From the NCBI RefSeq assembly GCF_000454545.1, contig NZ_CM002139.1, forward strand, positions 884,503-948,502: DNA of 64,000 nt, in the 5' to 3' direction. Made by a program: the position numbers and the translations under genes. This document shows positions 38,213 to 48,736 of this stretch, in pieces (the stretch's first letter is position 1; every line of letters begins with the position of its first letter). Under the pieces are notes generated by a model. It made no database searches and was not told the origin of the DNA. It saw nothing but the letters and a program-made list of their open reading frames with translations. Source of the stretch: Xanthomonas cassavae CFBP 4642 (GTDB lineage Bacteria; Pseudomonadota; Gammaproteobacteria; Xanthomonadales; Xanthomonadaceae).

Positions 38213-38711
38213 GGCAAGGTCCCGAGTGAGTCGACGATGCGGGACGCGCCGATGAGGACATGCACGGGCTGAGCAGGTGGGTGGCCGCCCCCGCCTGCTG
38301 CATCCAATGCGGGTGGCTGGTCGCAGGTTGAGGCCGGCATCTTGCTGGACGCTTCAAGCTGCGGATTTCGTTGTGCGAGTCGCGGCTTACAGATTCCTGT
38401 GCGCGCGATGATGGCCGGACGCGGCAACCGGGCCCAGAGGCGATCTCGCAGGCTTGGCCCGTGTCCTTATCCGGCACCATCTTCTGCGGGCAACCGCGCA
38501 GCACTCGATCAGCTCGACACGCGATGCAGCGGGCATGGATGCACGATGATTAAGCCTATTGATCGGACATGCCGCATCGCTGCAAAGATGCATGCCCAAT
38601 CAGACACGTCTGCGGAGAGAGTCGTACCGGCCGCCAGCCTGCGCCCGCATTCACGCTCCTGCGTCGGCGCACCCGCGATAGTGGTTGCAGACTCGTCTTG
38701 CACCCGTGCCC
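38213..38711. other. Intergenic region without a recognised gene
   Basis: The 499 bp between aroG and the first AsmA-like gene contain only short frames without protein-like features. No terminator with a T-run was seen after aroG. Confidence 0.45.
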
Positions 38712-40889
38712 ATGCCCTCTCTTCGCGATCGCTTCCAGCGCTGGCCCCGGCCGTGGCGTCTTGCAGTGGTCGTGGTGTTGGCGCTGTACGTGCTGTACCT
38801 GCTGGCCGGCAACCTCTATCTCAATACCCCGTTGTTCGATGCCAGCACCAACCGCCAGCCGCACAAGTTCACCATGCAGACCGGCCCGGCACTGACGCTG
38901 TTCCCGGGCGAGGTGATGGCCTGGAACGTGCGCATGCGCGGGCAGGCCAACCGTACCGTGTACGTCTTTCACGCCGATCGCGCGCATGCGCGTATCGCGT
39001 TGCTGGCCCTGTTCCGGCGCGAGGTGCGCCTGCCGTGGTTGCATGCCACCAACGTCAGCGCAGAAGTGGACAGCTCCGACACCCCCATCCCGCCACCACC
39101 ACGCGGCAACCGGGGCTGGACGCTGCGCTTCGATGCGATCACCAGCCACAGCATCCGCAGTGCGCGCCTGGGCAAGTTGCTGATCGCCGGCAATGGCCAT
39201 GGCAAGGTCGGTTTCCTGAAGCAGCTCAAGGGCGGGCCATCGGAGCTGTTTGCCTCCGATGCCGGCTTCGAGGATGCGGTCGTCAGCTACGACGGCGTAC
39301 AGGTCTTCAATGGCGCTCAGCTGGATGCACAGTTTCAGTTTCCGCGCCATTACCGCGACCAGGCCCCGGGCCTGCGCAAGCTCGGCATCACCCAGGCGCG
39401 GCTGCAGCTGAAGGCCAGCACGGTGGCGCTGAAGATCGACACCGGCGCACCGCACGTGGACATCCGCAGCGGGCCGTCGGCAGCGCGGGTGGAGGCCGAC
39501 ATCGCGCTGGCCAACGGTGCACTGCAGCCGGGCAGCCATGCGGTATGGCGGTTGCCGTTGATGGCCGGGGTGGGGGCCACCGATCGCGGCATGCTTGCGC
39601 TGCAACTGGACGTGGCACAGGACATCCGCGTGCAGGCGCGGCTGCCGCGCGATGAAGACACGGGGAGCGAGTTGCACGCCGACCTGCGCATCGCCGGCCG
39701 CAGCATTCCGTTCGAGCAGCCGGCGCAGGTGCTGCCGCGTCTGTCCGGCCAGGTACAGGGGCGCTGGAAGTTCGAATCGCTGAACTGGATCGCCGAGCTG
39801 TTCGTGCGCAAGCCCTGGTTCCAGCTGGAAGGCGGCGGGCTGGTCGAGGCCGACCTGCGCCTGGCGCAGGGGCGGCTGACCAGTGGCAGCAGCCTGGAGA
39901 TTCCGCGGGTCCAAGCGGTGGCGCAGGTGTTCGATACGCGTCTGGCGGGTGTCGCCAAAGCACGTGGGCGCATCGACGACGCCGCCACGCCGCAGGCGCA
40001 TCTGGACGTGAGCATTCCCACCTTCAAGGCCGCACCGCGCGATGCGCCGCGGCAGGTGTTGCTGGATGGCCGCGACCTGCAGCTGGCCATGCATGGCGAC
40101 GCCGAGCTGGCGCGCCTGCGCGACACGCTGAAGGCGCAGCTGCGTTTCAGCGATGCGCAGGTGCCCGACCTGACCGTCTACAACCGCTATCTGCCGGGCA
40201 ACAACGTGCGCCTGCTCGGCGGGCGCGGCAGCCTGACCGGCGATGTCGCGCTCAACGCCTCCGGCGATGTGGGCAGCGGTCATGCGCATCTGCGCGGCCA
40301 GGGCGCACATCTGGCGCTGACCGGCGTGCAGATGCGCGGCGACGCCGAACTGCAGGCGCAGCTGCAACGTGCCGACTTCAAGAACAAGTTCTTCGATCTC
40401 AGCGGCACCCGCGTGCGCCTGCGCAACATGCAGGTGGGCGAAGACAGCGCCGATGCCGGCTGGTGGGGCGAGTTGCAGGTCGGTGCCGGCACCATCCAGG
40501 CCAGCGCACCGTTCCAATTGGATGCCGATGCCGCGTTGCACATGCGCGATGCCGCACCGCTGTTGTCGGTATTCGCACAACGCAGCGATTATCCGCGCTG
40601 GGTGGTGGGCTTGCTGGACTCGGGGCAACTCGACGCAACCGGGCGGGTGCGCTGGCGCAAGCAGCAACTCACCGTCGACGATCTGCACGCCGACAACCAG
40701 CGCCTGTCCTTGCGTGCCCGCCTGGCGCTCGACGACGCACAGCGCCGCGGTAACCTCTATTTGCGCTGGGGCATGCTCGGTGCCGGCATCGAACTCGATG
40801 GCAAGCAACGCCAATGGCATCTGGCTGGCGCGCGCGAGTGGTATGAGTCGCAGCCTGGCCTGCTGCCTGCGGTGTCCAGGAGCAAGTAA
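38712..40889 (+). CDS. AsmA-like inner-membrane-anchored protein (first of a tandem pair)
   Basis: A 725-residue protein with an N-terminal membrane anchor (LAVVVVLALYVLYLLAGNLY) and a very long, repetitive beta-strand-rich periplasmic part, the general layout of AsmA/YhdP/DUF748 proteins, which are involved in outer-membrane lipid homeostasis. Shared landmarks with the next gene are NTPLFDAS, MQTGPALTLFPGEVMAWNV, LKQLKGGPSELF, VPDLTVYNRYLPGNNVRLLG and the C-terminal AREWYESQPGLL. The AsmA assignment is by layout only; a family search is needed to name it. Confidence 0.7.
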   Translation: MPSLRDRFQRWPRPWRLAVVVVLALYVLYLLAGNLYLNTPLFDASTNRQPHKFTMQTGPALTLFPGEVMAWNVRMRGQANRTVYVFHADRAHARIALLALFRREVRLPWLHATNVSAEVDSSDTPIPPPPRGNRGWTLRFDAITSHSIRSARLGKLLIAGNGHGKVGFLKQLKGGPSELFASDAGFEDAVVSYDGVQVFNGAQLDAQFQFPRHYRDQAPGLRKLGITQARLQLKASTVALKIDTGAPHVDIRSGPSAARVEADIALANGALQPGSHAVWRLPLMAGVGATDRGMLALQLDVAQDIRVQARLPRDEDTGSELHADLRIAGRSIPFEQPAQVLPRLSGQVQGRWKFESLNWIAELFVRKPWFQLEGGGLVEADLRLAQGRLTSGSSLEIPRVQAVAQVFDTRLAGVAKARGRIDDAATPQAHLDVSIPTFKAAPRDAPRQVLLDGRDLQLAMHGDAELARLRDTLKAQLRFSDAQVPDLTVYNRYLPGNNVRLLGGRGSLTGDVALNASGDVGSGHAHLRGQGAHLALTGVQMRGDAELQAQLQRADFKNKFFDLSGTRVRLRNMQVGEDSADAGWWGELQVGAGTIQASAPFQLDADAALHMRDAAPLLSVFAQRSDYPRWVVGLLDSGQLDATGRVRWRKQQLTVDDLHADNQRLSLRARLALDDAQRRGNLYLRWGMLGAGIELDGKQRQWHLAGAREWYESQPGLLPAVSRSK

Positions 40890-41259
40890 GGCATACGCTC
40901 GGCCGAGGGGCGCACGCATAACTGCTTCGCCTCAAGCGCGATCTGGGTAGGGCGGCTGGCTGGCAGGTCGGCGTGGAACCGATGTTCGGTCCGATGGCGC
41001 AGCATCGTAGCGACATCGAAGGTCATGCCGCGCCTCGCGCGTGGTGTATGCGGATGCTGGCAGCGCGCCGCGGGAATACCTGTTGCATCGGTGGCTACGC
41101 GCTGTGTCGCCGACCGCAACCAGCAACCCTCCCGGCGCCATGGCCGCGGTTGCGATGCAAGCCGGACCACCTCAGGGGAAACCCGCTGCGCACCGCACTC
41201 ACGGCCCGCTTGCCACACTGCGCGGCGCCGCGTGCGCGGCCCTTGAGGAGCCTGCCGTC
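40890..41259. other. Intergenic region between the AsmA-like paralogues
   Basis: No gene is supported in these 370 bp. The last 20 bp hold the ribosome site TGAGGAG of the next gene. Confidence 0.45.
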
Positions 41260-43686
41260 ATGACGATGCCGCCTCGCGCCCGCTGGCGCGCCCCGCCGCG
41301 CGCCCTGCGCTGGCCATTGCTGGCCGTGATCGCGCTGTACGCGAGCTATCTGTTGCTGGGCAATCTGCTGCTCAATATCCCATTGGGACCGGCTGCGCTC
41401 AATCGCAGGCCGGAGACATTCGCCATGCAGTGGGGGCCGGCGCTGACCTGGTGGCCGGGTCGGCTGGTGTTGTGGGACGTCGCCCTGCAGGGGCGCTCCA
41501 CGCGTCACCGCTGGACTGTCAGTGCCCGGCGCATGAGCGGGCAGATCCGGTTGTTGCCGCTGCTGCACCGTCAACTGCTGGTGCCACAGTTGCAGGTGCA
41601 TGGCGTGCGCGCGGCGCTGCAGGCCACAACGCCGCCAGCAGCTGTGGCAAACCCGTCATCTGCCGGCGCCGCAGCCTCCACACAGCGGCCCGTCGCTACC
41701 GCAGGCGCAACGTCGGAGGGATCCGCTGGGGAAGCGCGCACCACCGTCACTGCCGCGCCACAGGCATCAGCTCCTGCTGCAACGCCAATGGTATCGGGCA
41801 GCACAACCTCCCATCAGGCAGATCGCGCTGCTTCACAGCCAAGAACAACTCCTCGGCCGGGAACGCAGCCGCCTGCAGTCCAGCGGCCGATGGCTCACGC
41901 ATGGACGCTGCAGTTCGACCGCATCGATGCCGAGCAGGTGCAGGCGTTGTCGTTGCACCAGCTACACATCGAAGGGCAGGGGCAGTTGCAGTTGGGGGTG
42001 TTCAAGCAGCTGCGCGGCGGGCCGATGGAGCTGTTTCCCTCGCGCGCCAGCGTCGATAAGGCGCGTGTGCGTTGGGGCCAGAGCGAGATGCTGCGCAACG
42101 GGCAGCTCCGCCTGGAAGCCGGCATCGCCCGGCACAGGCCCGATCAGGCGCGTGGGCTGGCGTTGCTGCAGCTCACCGATGCCTTGCTGGCCGTGCACGG
42201 CGACACCGCGGCGCTGGATGTCACGCGCAATGCGCAGGGTCGTCACCGCGTCGTGACCCGGCCGGGGAAAGGACACGCAGACGGCGAGCTGCGCTGGGCG
42301 CGCGGCGCCCTGCAGCCGGGCAGCCAGTTGCACTGGCGCGCCCCCTTGCACGACAGCACGCGCGCACCGGCAGCCTTGCTGGGCGAACTCACCGCGCAGC
42401 TGCAGGTGGACGAAGACATGCGCCTGACGATCGCCATGCCCGAGCCCGCCGATGCCGGACTCACCCTGGATGCGGATCTGCGCGTGCAGGGCAGACAGGT
42501 GCCGCTGGGCGGTCTGCGCGCGTTGTTGCCGCGGATGTCCGGGCATGCCCGCCTGTATTGGCAGCTGGCCTCGCTCAGCTGGATCCCGGCGCTGTTTCCC
42601 GATGTGGACTGGCTCACCCTGGAAGGCGATGGCCTGGTGGATGCAGATCTGCGGATCGACCGTGGCCGGCTCGGTGCCGGCAGCCGCCTGCAGGTACCGC
42701 ATGTGCGTGCGCAGGTGGGCGTGATGGGCCACGCGATCACGGGCCAGGCCAATGCCGATCTGCGTGTGGCCGCCGACGCCAACGGCCAGTTGCTATCCGC
42801 GCTCGCACTGCAGATGCAGCAGTTTTCGATTGCGCATACCGATGCGCCGACACGTCCATTCGTGCAGGGCCGCGATCTGCGGCTGGACCTGCGCACGCAT
42901 GCCGATGCGCGCAACCTGGCCAGCCTGCGTGATGCCACGCGCGCGCACCTGATCTTTGCCAATGCACGCGTACCGGATCTGCGTGCGTACAACCGCTATC
43001 TGCCGCAACAGCAGTTGCGCTTCGATGGTGGCAACGGCGTGCTCAGTGGCGACCTGCAGATCGAACCGGGTGGACGGATCGGCAAAGGTGGGTTGCGCAT
43101 CGGTACGCGTGCGGCGCGCCTGCAATTGGCAGGGCTTGCGATGCGTGGCGATGTGGATGCGGATCTGCGCTTGCAGCGCGGCGATCTGAACGAGGAAACC
43201 TTTCGCCTCGATGCCAGTACCGTGCAGCTGCGCAATGTCGGCTTCACCGGTCCGGATGGACAGCGCCGCGATGGATGGTGGGCGCGCATCGTGCTGGACG
43301 ACACGCGCATGCAATGGCGTCAGCCGATCGGTGTGGATGGGCAGGTGCGCATCCAGGTGCGCGACCTGGCATTTCTGATGGCGTTGTATGCGCGCGACCG
43401 CTCCATTCCGAACTGGATGTTGCGGCTGGTGGATGCAGGTCAGGCGCAGGTGACTGGCCGCGTGCATTGGCAAGGTGAGACGGTCATCGTCGATCGGCTG
43501 CAGGCGCGCAACGATCGCTTCCAGGTCGATGCGCGCCTGCGCCTGCAGGGCCGCCAGCGCAGCGGCAGCCTGCTTGCACGCTGGGGCATGCTCAGTGCGG
43601 CGGTGAGCCTGCGCAACGACATGCCCGAATGGCATCTGCTGCGTGCGCCGGAGTGGTATCGGGCGCAGCCGGATCTGCTGCAGTGA
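41260..43686 (+). CDS. AsmA-like inner-membrane-anchored protein (second of a tandem pair)
   Basis: An 808-residue paralogue of the preceding protein; the ATG at 41260 follows a TGAGGAG ribosome site. The anchor is LLAVIALYASYLLLGNLLLN. The same landmarks recur: MQWGPALTWWPGRLVLWDV, FKQLRGGPMELFPSRAS, VPDLRAYNRYLPQQQLRFDG and the C-terminal PEWYRAQPDLLQ. It differs from its partner by an inserted low-complexity Ala/Thr/Pro/Ser stretch (about residues 125-205) that is probably a flexible spacer. The two probably arose by tandem duplication. Confidence 0.7.
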   Translation: MTMPPRARWRAPPRALRWPLLAVIALYASYLLLGNLLLNIPLGPAALNRRPETFAMQWGPALTWWPGRLVLWDVALQGRSTRHRWTVSARRMSGQIRLLPLLHRQLLVPQLQVHGVRAALQATTPPAAVANPSSAGAAASTQRPVATAGATSEGSAGEARTTVTAAPQASAPAATPMVSGSTTSHQADRAASQPRTTPRPGTQPPAVQRPMAHAWTLQFDRIDAEQVQALSLHQLHIEGQGQLQLGVFKQLRGGPMELFPSRASVDKARVRWGQSEMLRNGQLRLEAGIARHRPDQARGLALLQLTDALLAVHGDTAALDVTRNAQGRHRVVTRPGKGHADGELRWARGALQPGSQLHWRAPLHDSTRAPAALLGELTAQLQVDEDMRLTIAMPEPADAGLTLDADLRVQGRQVPLGGLRALLPRMSGHARLYWQLASLSWIPALFPDVDWLTLEGDGLVDADLRIDRGRLGAGSRLQVPHVRAQVGVMGHAITGQANADLRVAADANGQLLSALALQMQQFSIAHTDAPTRPFVQGRDLRLDLRTHADARNLASLRDATRAHLIFANARVPDLRAYNRYLPQQQLRFDGGNGVLSGDLQIEPGGRIGKGGLRIGTRAARLQLAGLAMRGDVDADLRLQRGDLNEETFRLDASTVQLRNVGFTGPDGQRRDGWWARIVLDDTRMQWRQPIGVDGQVRIQVRDLAFLMALYARDRSIPNWMLRLVDAGQAQVTGRVHWQGETVIVDRLQARNDRFQVDARLRLQGRQRSGSLLARWGMLSAAVSLRNDMPEWHLLRAPEWYRAQPDLLQ

Positions 43687-43787
43687 GTCCCTGCAGCGCC
43701 AGCACCATGTGAAGAAATCTGAGCCAGTTCTGTACTGTCTGGTGTTGTTTTGCAGTGCAGCGTGCAAGTCGCATTCGGGGCGCGCAC

Positions 43788-43857
43788 TATGATCCTGCAT
43801 CCCGACGTGGGGGAGGGAGCAAAGCCCGCTGGCAGTTCGCTGCAAGCGGGCTTTTTT
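43788..43857 (+). ncRNA. Possible short RNA with its own terminator
   Basis: A TATGAT -10-like box (43788) lies a few bases before a G-rich stretch and a strong intrinsic terminator (43821-43857). A transcript of about 60 nt could start near 43797. There is no good -35 box. The alternative is that this is only the terminator of the AsmA-like gene 135 bp upstream. Confidence 0.3.
43821..43857 (+). terminator. Rho-independent terminator
   Basis: AAAGCCCGCT pairs with AGCGGGCTTT around a 16-base interior, followed by six T. It lies after the second AsmA-like gene and opposite the end of the SMP-30 gene. Confidence 0.8.
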
Positions 43858-43915
43858 ATTGCCTGGCGATTGCCAGGTCAAGCCTGTGCAGAGCGGCCAC
43901 GCGGCGTGTTTCCGC

Positions 43916-44839
43916 TTATTTTCCCTGCAATTGCAGCATCCACAGCGAACCGCCACCGGTGATGAAGAGCCGCTGTTGAGGTGGGTCGAACGTACAGTTG
44001 GAGACAATCTGCGGTGTGGGCACCTGCCCGAGCAGGCGCCCGGCGGGATCGAAGATGCAAATGCCGGTGGCGGAGCTGCTCCACAGCCAGCCCTGATCAT
44101 CTACGCAGAAACCATCGGCAATGCCCTCGGGCACCACCGCAAAGCGGCGCGGATCGTGCAGTGCACCATCGTGCCAATCGAAGGCGGTGATCTCCGGTGT
44201 GCCGGGGCCGTGCTCCGGCGTCTGCGAGACATAGAGCACCCGCTCGTCGGGCGAAAACGCCAACCCGTTGGGGTGGTCCAGCCGGGCCAGGCATTGCAAC
44301 GGTCCGCCATTGGGCGGTAGCCGGTACACGCCGTGGAAATCGAGCTCCTGCGCACCAGGACAGCCCTGGCTGGGCTTGAGCAGGCCGAACGGTGGGTCGG
44401 TGAACCAGAGCGCGCCGTCGCGCGCCACGGTCAGGTCGTTCGGTGAATTGAGCCGCTTGCCCTCGAAACGGCCCACCAGCAGATGCGCGCGGCCGTGCGC
44501 ATCGCTGCGGGTGATCGCGCGGCGCCCATGCTCGCAATGCACCAGCCGCTGCTGCGCATCCACGGCATTGCCGTTGGTGAAGGCGGTGGCATCCAGCAAC
44601 ACGTCCACTGCGCCGTCTTCGCGCCAGCCCAGGACGCGGCGGCCGACGACATCGCTCCAGACCAGGGTGCGTTGCGCTTCCCACCAGGCCGGGCCTTCGG
44701 ACCAGGTGGCCTGGTCATACAAGGTGTACAGCCGCGCATCGCCCAGGCGCGCGGCCAGTGCCGCATCGTGCGCGTGTGGCGGTGCGCAGTGCGTTGGCTG
44801 CGCCGGGCCAGGTGCACGCACACGGCAGTGAGCCTGCAT
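43916..44839 (-). CDS. SMP-30/gluconolactonase family protein
   Basis: A 307-residue six-bladed beta-propeller protein. Motifs are WSEGPAWWEAQRTLVWSDV (metal-binding Glu near residue 39), RLNSPNDLTVARDGALWFTD (metal-binding Asn), HPNGLAFSPDERVLYVSQT and GIADGFCVDDQGWLW (catalytic Asp). Relatives hydrolyse sugar lactones. The ATG at 44839 shares one base with the stop of the upstream cupin gene, so the two are translationally coupled and probably act on the same sugar-derived substrate. Confidence 0.9.
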   Translation of the reverse strand: MQAHCRVRAPGPAQPTHCAPPHAHDAALAARLGDARLYTLYDQATWSEGPAWWEAQRTLVWSDVVGRRVLGWREDGAVDVLLDATAFTNGNAVDAQQRLVHCEHGRRAITRSDAHGRAHLLVGRFEGKRLNSPNDLTVARDGALWFTDPPFGLLKPSQGCPGAQELDFHGVYRLPPNGGPLQCLARLDHPNGLAFSPDERVLYVSQTPEHGPGTPEITAFDWHDGALHDPRRFAVVPEGIADGFCVDDQGWLWSSSATGICIFDPAGRLLGQVPTPQIVSNCTFDPPQQRLFITGGGSLWMLQLQGK

Positions 44840-45354
44840 CAACGCGGTGCCTCGTGGCCGAACGGATGCGCAACCGCCGCGGCCGGCGCCTGCGCAAACT
44901 GCACCAGCATCTGCAGGCAAGGGGTGTCGCCCAGCTGGCCGGAGCGATGGCCGCGTGCATCGGCAGTGCCCTGGTCCTGGCCGAAGTGGATATCGCCAGG
45001 ACCCATCTCCACACGCGTGCCGTCGCCGGTCTCGATGAACCAACGGCCGCGCAGCGGAATCACCCATTGCGGATGCGGGCTCTCATGCCAGTCGCCGACC
45101 CAGCCCACCGGCAGCACCGCGAACTGGATGCCGAGCACCTCGCCGGGAAAGGGCCGCAGCCATTGCGGCGCCGCACCGCCACCCACGCTCTTGCTGCCGA
45201 AGCCGGGCAATTGCGAGGGGTTGAGCCGGCTCTTGCCGTCCGGGCCGGTCCACAGATGCAGGAACGGCAGGCTGGGCGGCAGATCCAGATCGTTGCCGTC
45301 GTTGTCCAGCGGGATCTGTGACGGCAGCAACGCGGCAGGCAGGAGCGTGGGCAT
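44839..45354 (-). CDS. Cupin-domain protein
   Basis: A 171-residue protein with a single cupin barrel: DWHESPHPQWVIPLRGRWFI (about 87-106) and RVEMGPGDIHFGQDQG (about 113-128) carry the His/Glu metal-ligand pattern. The N-terminus includes FLHLWTGPDGKSRLNPSQLP. The exact substrate is unknown. It is the first gene of a two-gene operon with an SMP-30 lactonase. Confidence 0.82.
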   Translation of the reverse strand: MPTLLPAALLPSQIPLDNDGNDLDLPPSLPFLHLWTGPDGKSRLNPSQLPGFGSKSVGGGAAPQWLRPFPGEVLGIQFAVLPVGWVGDWHESPHPQWVIPLRGRWFIETGDGTRVEMGPGDIHFGQDQGTADARGHRSGQLGDTPCLQMLVQFAQAPAAAVAHPFGHEAPR

Positions 45355-45748
45355 GGCAGGGCCTCGTGCGAAAACCGCAGTGCAGCACGGGCATCGTCAG
45401 GGCGGCGTAAGCGATCTGTTCACTGCAGCGAAAACGCGCGTGGCGTTGCGACCTTGCGTTTGATCTACGTGCATTCTGCGTTGCAGGCGGCCAAGGCGTT
45501 CTGGGGCCGGGACGCCCTATCGTGTGCCGTGCATGCAGCTGCATGCGTGCAGGAAGGGCCATATGCAGCCTGCGCGGGCATCGGCCGCAGGTGTCGCGCA
45601 ATGCACGGTGCAGGCGAGCATGCTTTAACGCTCAGGTATCTCGTTGCAATCCTGCATCCATCCATTGCGAGCAATGCTTGCAGACGATCAAACGTCCACG
45701 CAGTGGCGTAGACGTGCTGCTGCAGGGTGGGGATGCCAGAATCGGCAC
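45355..45748. other. Intergenic region between the cupin gene and glnE
   Basis: The 394 bp hold the divergent promoters of both genes. No additional gene or clear operator can be supported. Confidence 0.45.
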
Positions 45749-48574
45749 ATGTCGCTTTCCACCGCATCGGCTTCTCCTGCGTTGACCGCCCTGATCGAAC
45801 GGGCCGTGGCGCGTGTCCGACAGGCGCTGCCCGCCGGGCAGCCGCAGCCCGATGAGGCTGTCGGCCAGCAGCTGGCGCAGCTCGCGCTCGCCAGCGACTT
45901 CGCGCTGGAGACCCTGGCGCGTCAGCCAGCGCTGCTTGTGCAGCTGGCGCAGGCCGACCCGCCACCATTGCCGCTGCCCATCCTGGACCCGGCGCAACCG
46001 CAGGATTGGCCGGTGCAGCTGCGTCGCTACCGCGCCGCCGCGTCCACCCGCCTGGTGTGGCGCGATATGCTTGGCCTGGACAGCGTGGAGGCCACCCTGG
46101 CCGGCACCACCGGCTTGGCCGAAACCTGCCTGCAGATCGGTTTGCAGGCGCTGGAGCAGCAGTTCGCCAGCCGCCATGGGCAGGTGATTGCCGACGACGG
46201 CAGCGTGCAGCGGCTGGTGGTCTTCGGCCTGGGCAAGCTGGGTGGCGGTGAGCTGAATTTTTCGTCGGACGTGGACCTGGTGTACGCCTACCCGCAGGGC
46301 GGCCAGTCCGACGGACCGCGCCCGTTGGCGGCGGAGGAATATTTCGCGCGGTTGGGCCAGCAACTGGCCAAGCTGCTGGACGAAACCACCGCCGAGGGCT
46401 TCAGTCACCGCGTGGATCTGCGCCTGCGTCCGTTCGGCAGTGCCGGACGCGTGGCCTTGTCGTTTACCGGCATGGACCAGTATTTCCAGCGCGAAGGCCG
46501 CGATTGGGAGCGCTATGCCTGGCTCAAGGCGCGCGCGGTGGCTGGCGATATCGCCGCCGGCGAGGCCTGGCTGGAGAGCTTGCGGCCCTTCGTCTACCGC
46601 CGCTATCTGGATTTCACCGCGCTCGATGGCGTGCGCGAGATGAAGGCCGCCATCACCGCCGAGGTTGCGCGGCATGACCGGCTGGACGACATCAAACGCG
46701 GGCCGGGCGGCATCCGCGAGATCGAATTTCTGGCGCAATCGCTGCAGTTGATCCGCGCCGGGCGTGAGCCGGCCCTGCGCGAGCGTCGGCTGTTGCCCGC
46801 GCTCGAGGCGCTGGTCGCCGCGGGCCAGATCGAACCCGATACCGGCGCGGCGCTGGCCGAGGCGTATCGGTTCCTGCGCCGGCTGGAAAACCGCCTGCAG
46901 ATGCTGCGCGATGCACAGACCCATGCCCTGCCGCAGGCGCCGCTGGACTGCGAGCGCATTGCGCTGGGCCTGGGCTACGCGGATTGGCAGGCATTGCTGG
47001 ACGCACTGGCGCCGCATCGCACGCAGGTGGCCGCCGAATTCGCCGAACTGCTGGCACCGCGCGTGCGCACCACCGCCCCCGATGCGCTGGCCGATTACTG
47101 GCGCGCGCTGCCCGATGGCGACGCCGCGCCGCTGCTGGGTATCGGGTTGCACGATCCGGGCAGTGCGCACCAGGTGCTGGGCGATTTTGCGCAGTCCTCC
47201 GGCGTGCGTGCCCTGTCCGATACCGCACGTGCGCGGCTGGATCGCGTGGTGCCGGCGTTGCTGCATGCCGCCACCCGGGGCAGCCAGCCCGATGCGGCGG
47301 TACGGCGCATGCCGGGCCTGCTGCAGGCCACCTTGCGCCGCACCAGCTATCTGGCGCTGCTGGACGAACAGCCCAGTGCGCTTGCGCGGCTGGTCGATGT
47401 GCTCTCGCGCAGCGCGCTGCCGGCCGAGCGCCTGGCGGCCTATCCGCTGCTGCTGGACGAACTGCTCGACACCCGCATCGGCGGCGCGCTGCCCGATCGC
47501 GCCGCGCTGCAGGCCGCCTGCGCCGACACCGTGCACATCGAGGACACCGAAGCGGCCCTGCGCGAGCTCAACGAACGCCGGCTGGCGCTGAGCTTCCGCA
47601 TTGCGCTGGCCACGCTCGACGGCCGCCAGCAGGCGGTGGAAAGCACCCGCCAGCTGGCCTGGCTTGCCGAGGCAGTGGTGCAGACAGTGCTGCAGCTGGC
47701 GCGCAGGGAACTGGTGGCCGCGCACGGGCAGGTGCCGGGCGGCACATTCGCCATCGTGGGCTACGGCAGCCTGGGCGGGCTGGAGCTGGGCTTCGGCTCG
47801 GACCTGGATCTGGTGTTTCTCTACGACCACCCGCGCGAGGCCGAACACTCCGATGGCAAGCGGCCGCTGGAAGCCGGGCGCTGGTTCGCGCGGTTTGCGC
47901 AGAAGGTGATGGCATTGCTCGCTGCTGAAACCGGCGCCGGCCGCTTGTACGACATCGATGTGCGGCTGCGTCCGGACGGCGGCAAGGGCGCGTTGGTGTC
48001 GTCGCTGGCCAGCTACCGCGAGTACCAGCGCGAGCGCGCGTGGACCTGGGAGCATCAGGCGCTGGTGCGCGCACGGGCGGTCGCCGGCGATGCCGCGCTG
48101 TGCGATGCGTTCGCACAGGTGCGCCGCGACACGCTCGCCCGCGTCCGCGATGTCGCGCTGCTGCACGAGGACGTGCGCAAGATGCGCGCACGCATGCGCG
48201 CCGAACTGGATCGCAGCAATGCCGGGCGGCTGGATCTGAAGCAGGGCGCCGGCGGCCTGGTCGATCTGGAATTCCTGTTGCAGGCCGGTGTGCTGGGCCA
48301 GGCCGCGCAGCATCCGCCACTGCTGCAGGTGTGCGACACGCCCGCCTTGATCGATGCGCTGGTGCAGGCGCAGTGGCTGCCCGGCACCGCCGCGCAAGCG
48401 CTGCACGATGCGCATGCCACGCTGGTGGAGACCGGGCTGGCCTGCACGCTGGACAGGCGCCCGCGCCTGATCGCGCCGACCGCCGCCATCCAGCACGCGC
48501 GCAGCAGCATCTTCAACGCAGCGCGCGCGCAGGGGCTGGAATTTCCCGCCGGCAGGGATGTGGCTGCGTTGTAG
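45749..48574 (+). CDS. glnE: Glutamine synthetase adenylyltransferase/deadenylase
   Basis: Controls glutamine synthetase by adding or removing AMP in response to PII. The 941 residues compare well with 946 in E. coli. The two nucleotidyltransferase halves are visible: [20 protein letters not shown] near residue 155 (removal domain) and [18 protein letters not shown] near 670 (addition domain). [11 protein letters not shown] near 325 and [11 protein letters not shown] near 838 mark the helical domains. The ATG at 45749 ([20 protein letters not shown]) is chosen over an upstream start that would add an unrelated 35 residues. Confidence 0.97.
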   Translation: MSLSTASASPALTALIERAVARVRQALPAGQPQPDEAVGQQLAQLALASDFALETLARQPALLVQLAQADPPPLPLPILDPAQPQDWPVQLRRYRAAASTRLVWRDMLGLDSVEATLAGTTGLAETCLQIGLQALEQQFASRHGQVIADDGSVQRLVVFGLGKLGGGELNFSSDVDLVYAYPQGGQSDGPRPLAAEEYFARLGQQLAKLLDETTAEGFSHRVDLRLRPFGSAGRVALSFTGMDQYFQREGRDWERYAWLKARAVAGDIAAGEAWLESLRPFVYRRYLDFTALDGVREMKAAITAEVARHDRLDDIKRGPGGIREIEFLAQSLQLIRAGREPALRERRLLPALEALVAAGQIEPDTGAALAEAYRFLRRLENRLQMLRDAQTHALPQAPLDCERIALGLGYADWQALLDALAPHRTQVAAEFAELLAPRVRTTAPDALADYWRALPDGDAAPLLGIGLHDPGSAHQVLGDFAQSSGVRALSDTARARLDRVVPALLHAATRGSQPDAAVRRMPGLLQATLRRTSYLALLDEQPSALARLVDVLSRSALPAERLAAYPLLLDELLDTRIGGALPDRAALQAACADTVHIEDTEAALRELNERRLALSFRIALATLDGRQQAVESTRQLAWLAEAVVQTVLQLARRELVAAHGQVPGGTFAIVGYGSLGGLELGFGSDLDLVFLYDHPREAEHSDGKRPLEAGRWFARFAQKVMALLAAETGAGRLYDIDVRLRPDGGKGALVSSLASYREYQRERAWTWEHQALVRARAVAGDAALCDAFAQVRRDTLARVRDVALLHEDVRKMRARMRAELDRSNAGRLDLKQGAGGLVDLEFLLQAGVLGQAAQHPPLLQVCDTPALIDALVQAQWLPGTAAQALHDAHATLVETGLACTLDRRPRLIAPTAAIQHARSSIFNAARAQGLEFPAGRDVAAL

Positions 48575-48736
48575 GAGCGGGTTGTTGTCGGAAGGCGTTC
48601 CCGTCCGATCTTCAGGCAGCTTTTCCAGCATGCGCTGACAGGAATGGGCAACGGTTACGGCGGATTTTGCAGAGCGCCGCGAAGGATCGTTGGAGGCCGC
48701 GCGCCGGCAGTCACGCAAGCGCCGCTGTATCGCGTA

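Noticed and set aside
45632..48718. A 1028-codon minus-strand frame opposite glnE
   Set aside because: The plus strand encodes a complete GlnE with both catalytic motifs. The antisense frame has no family features.
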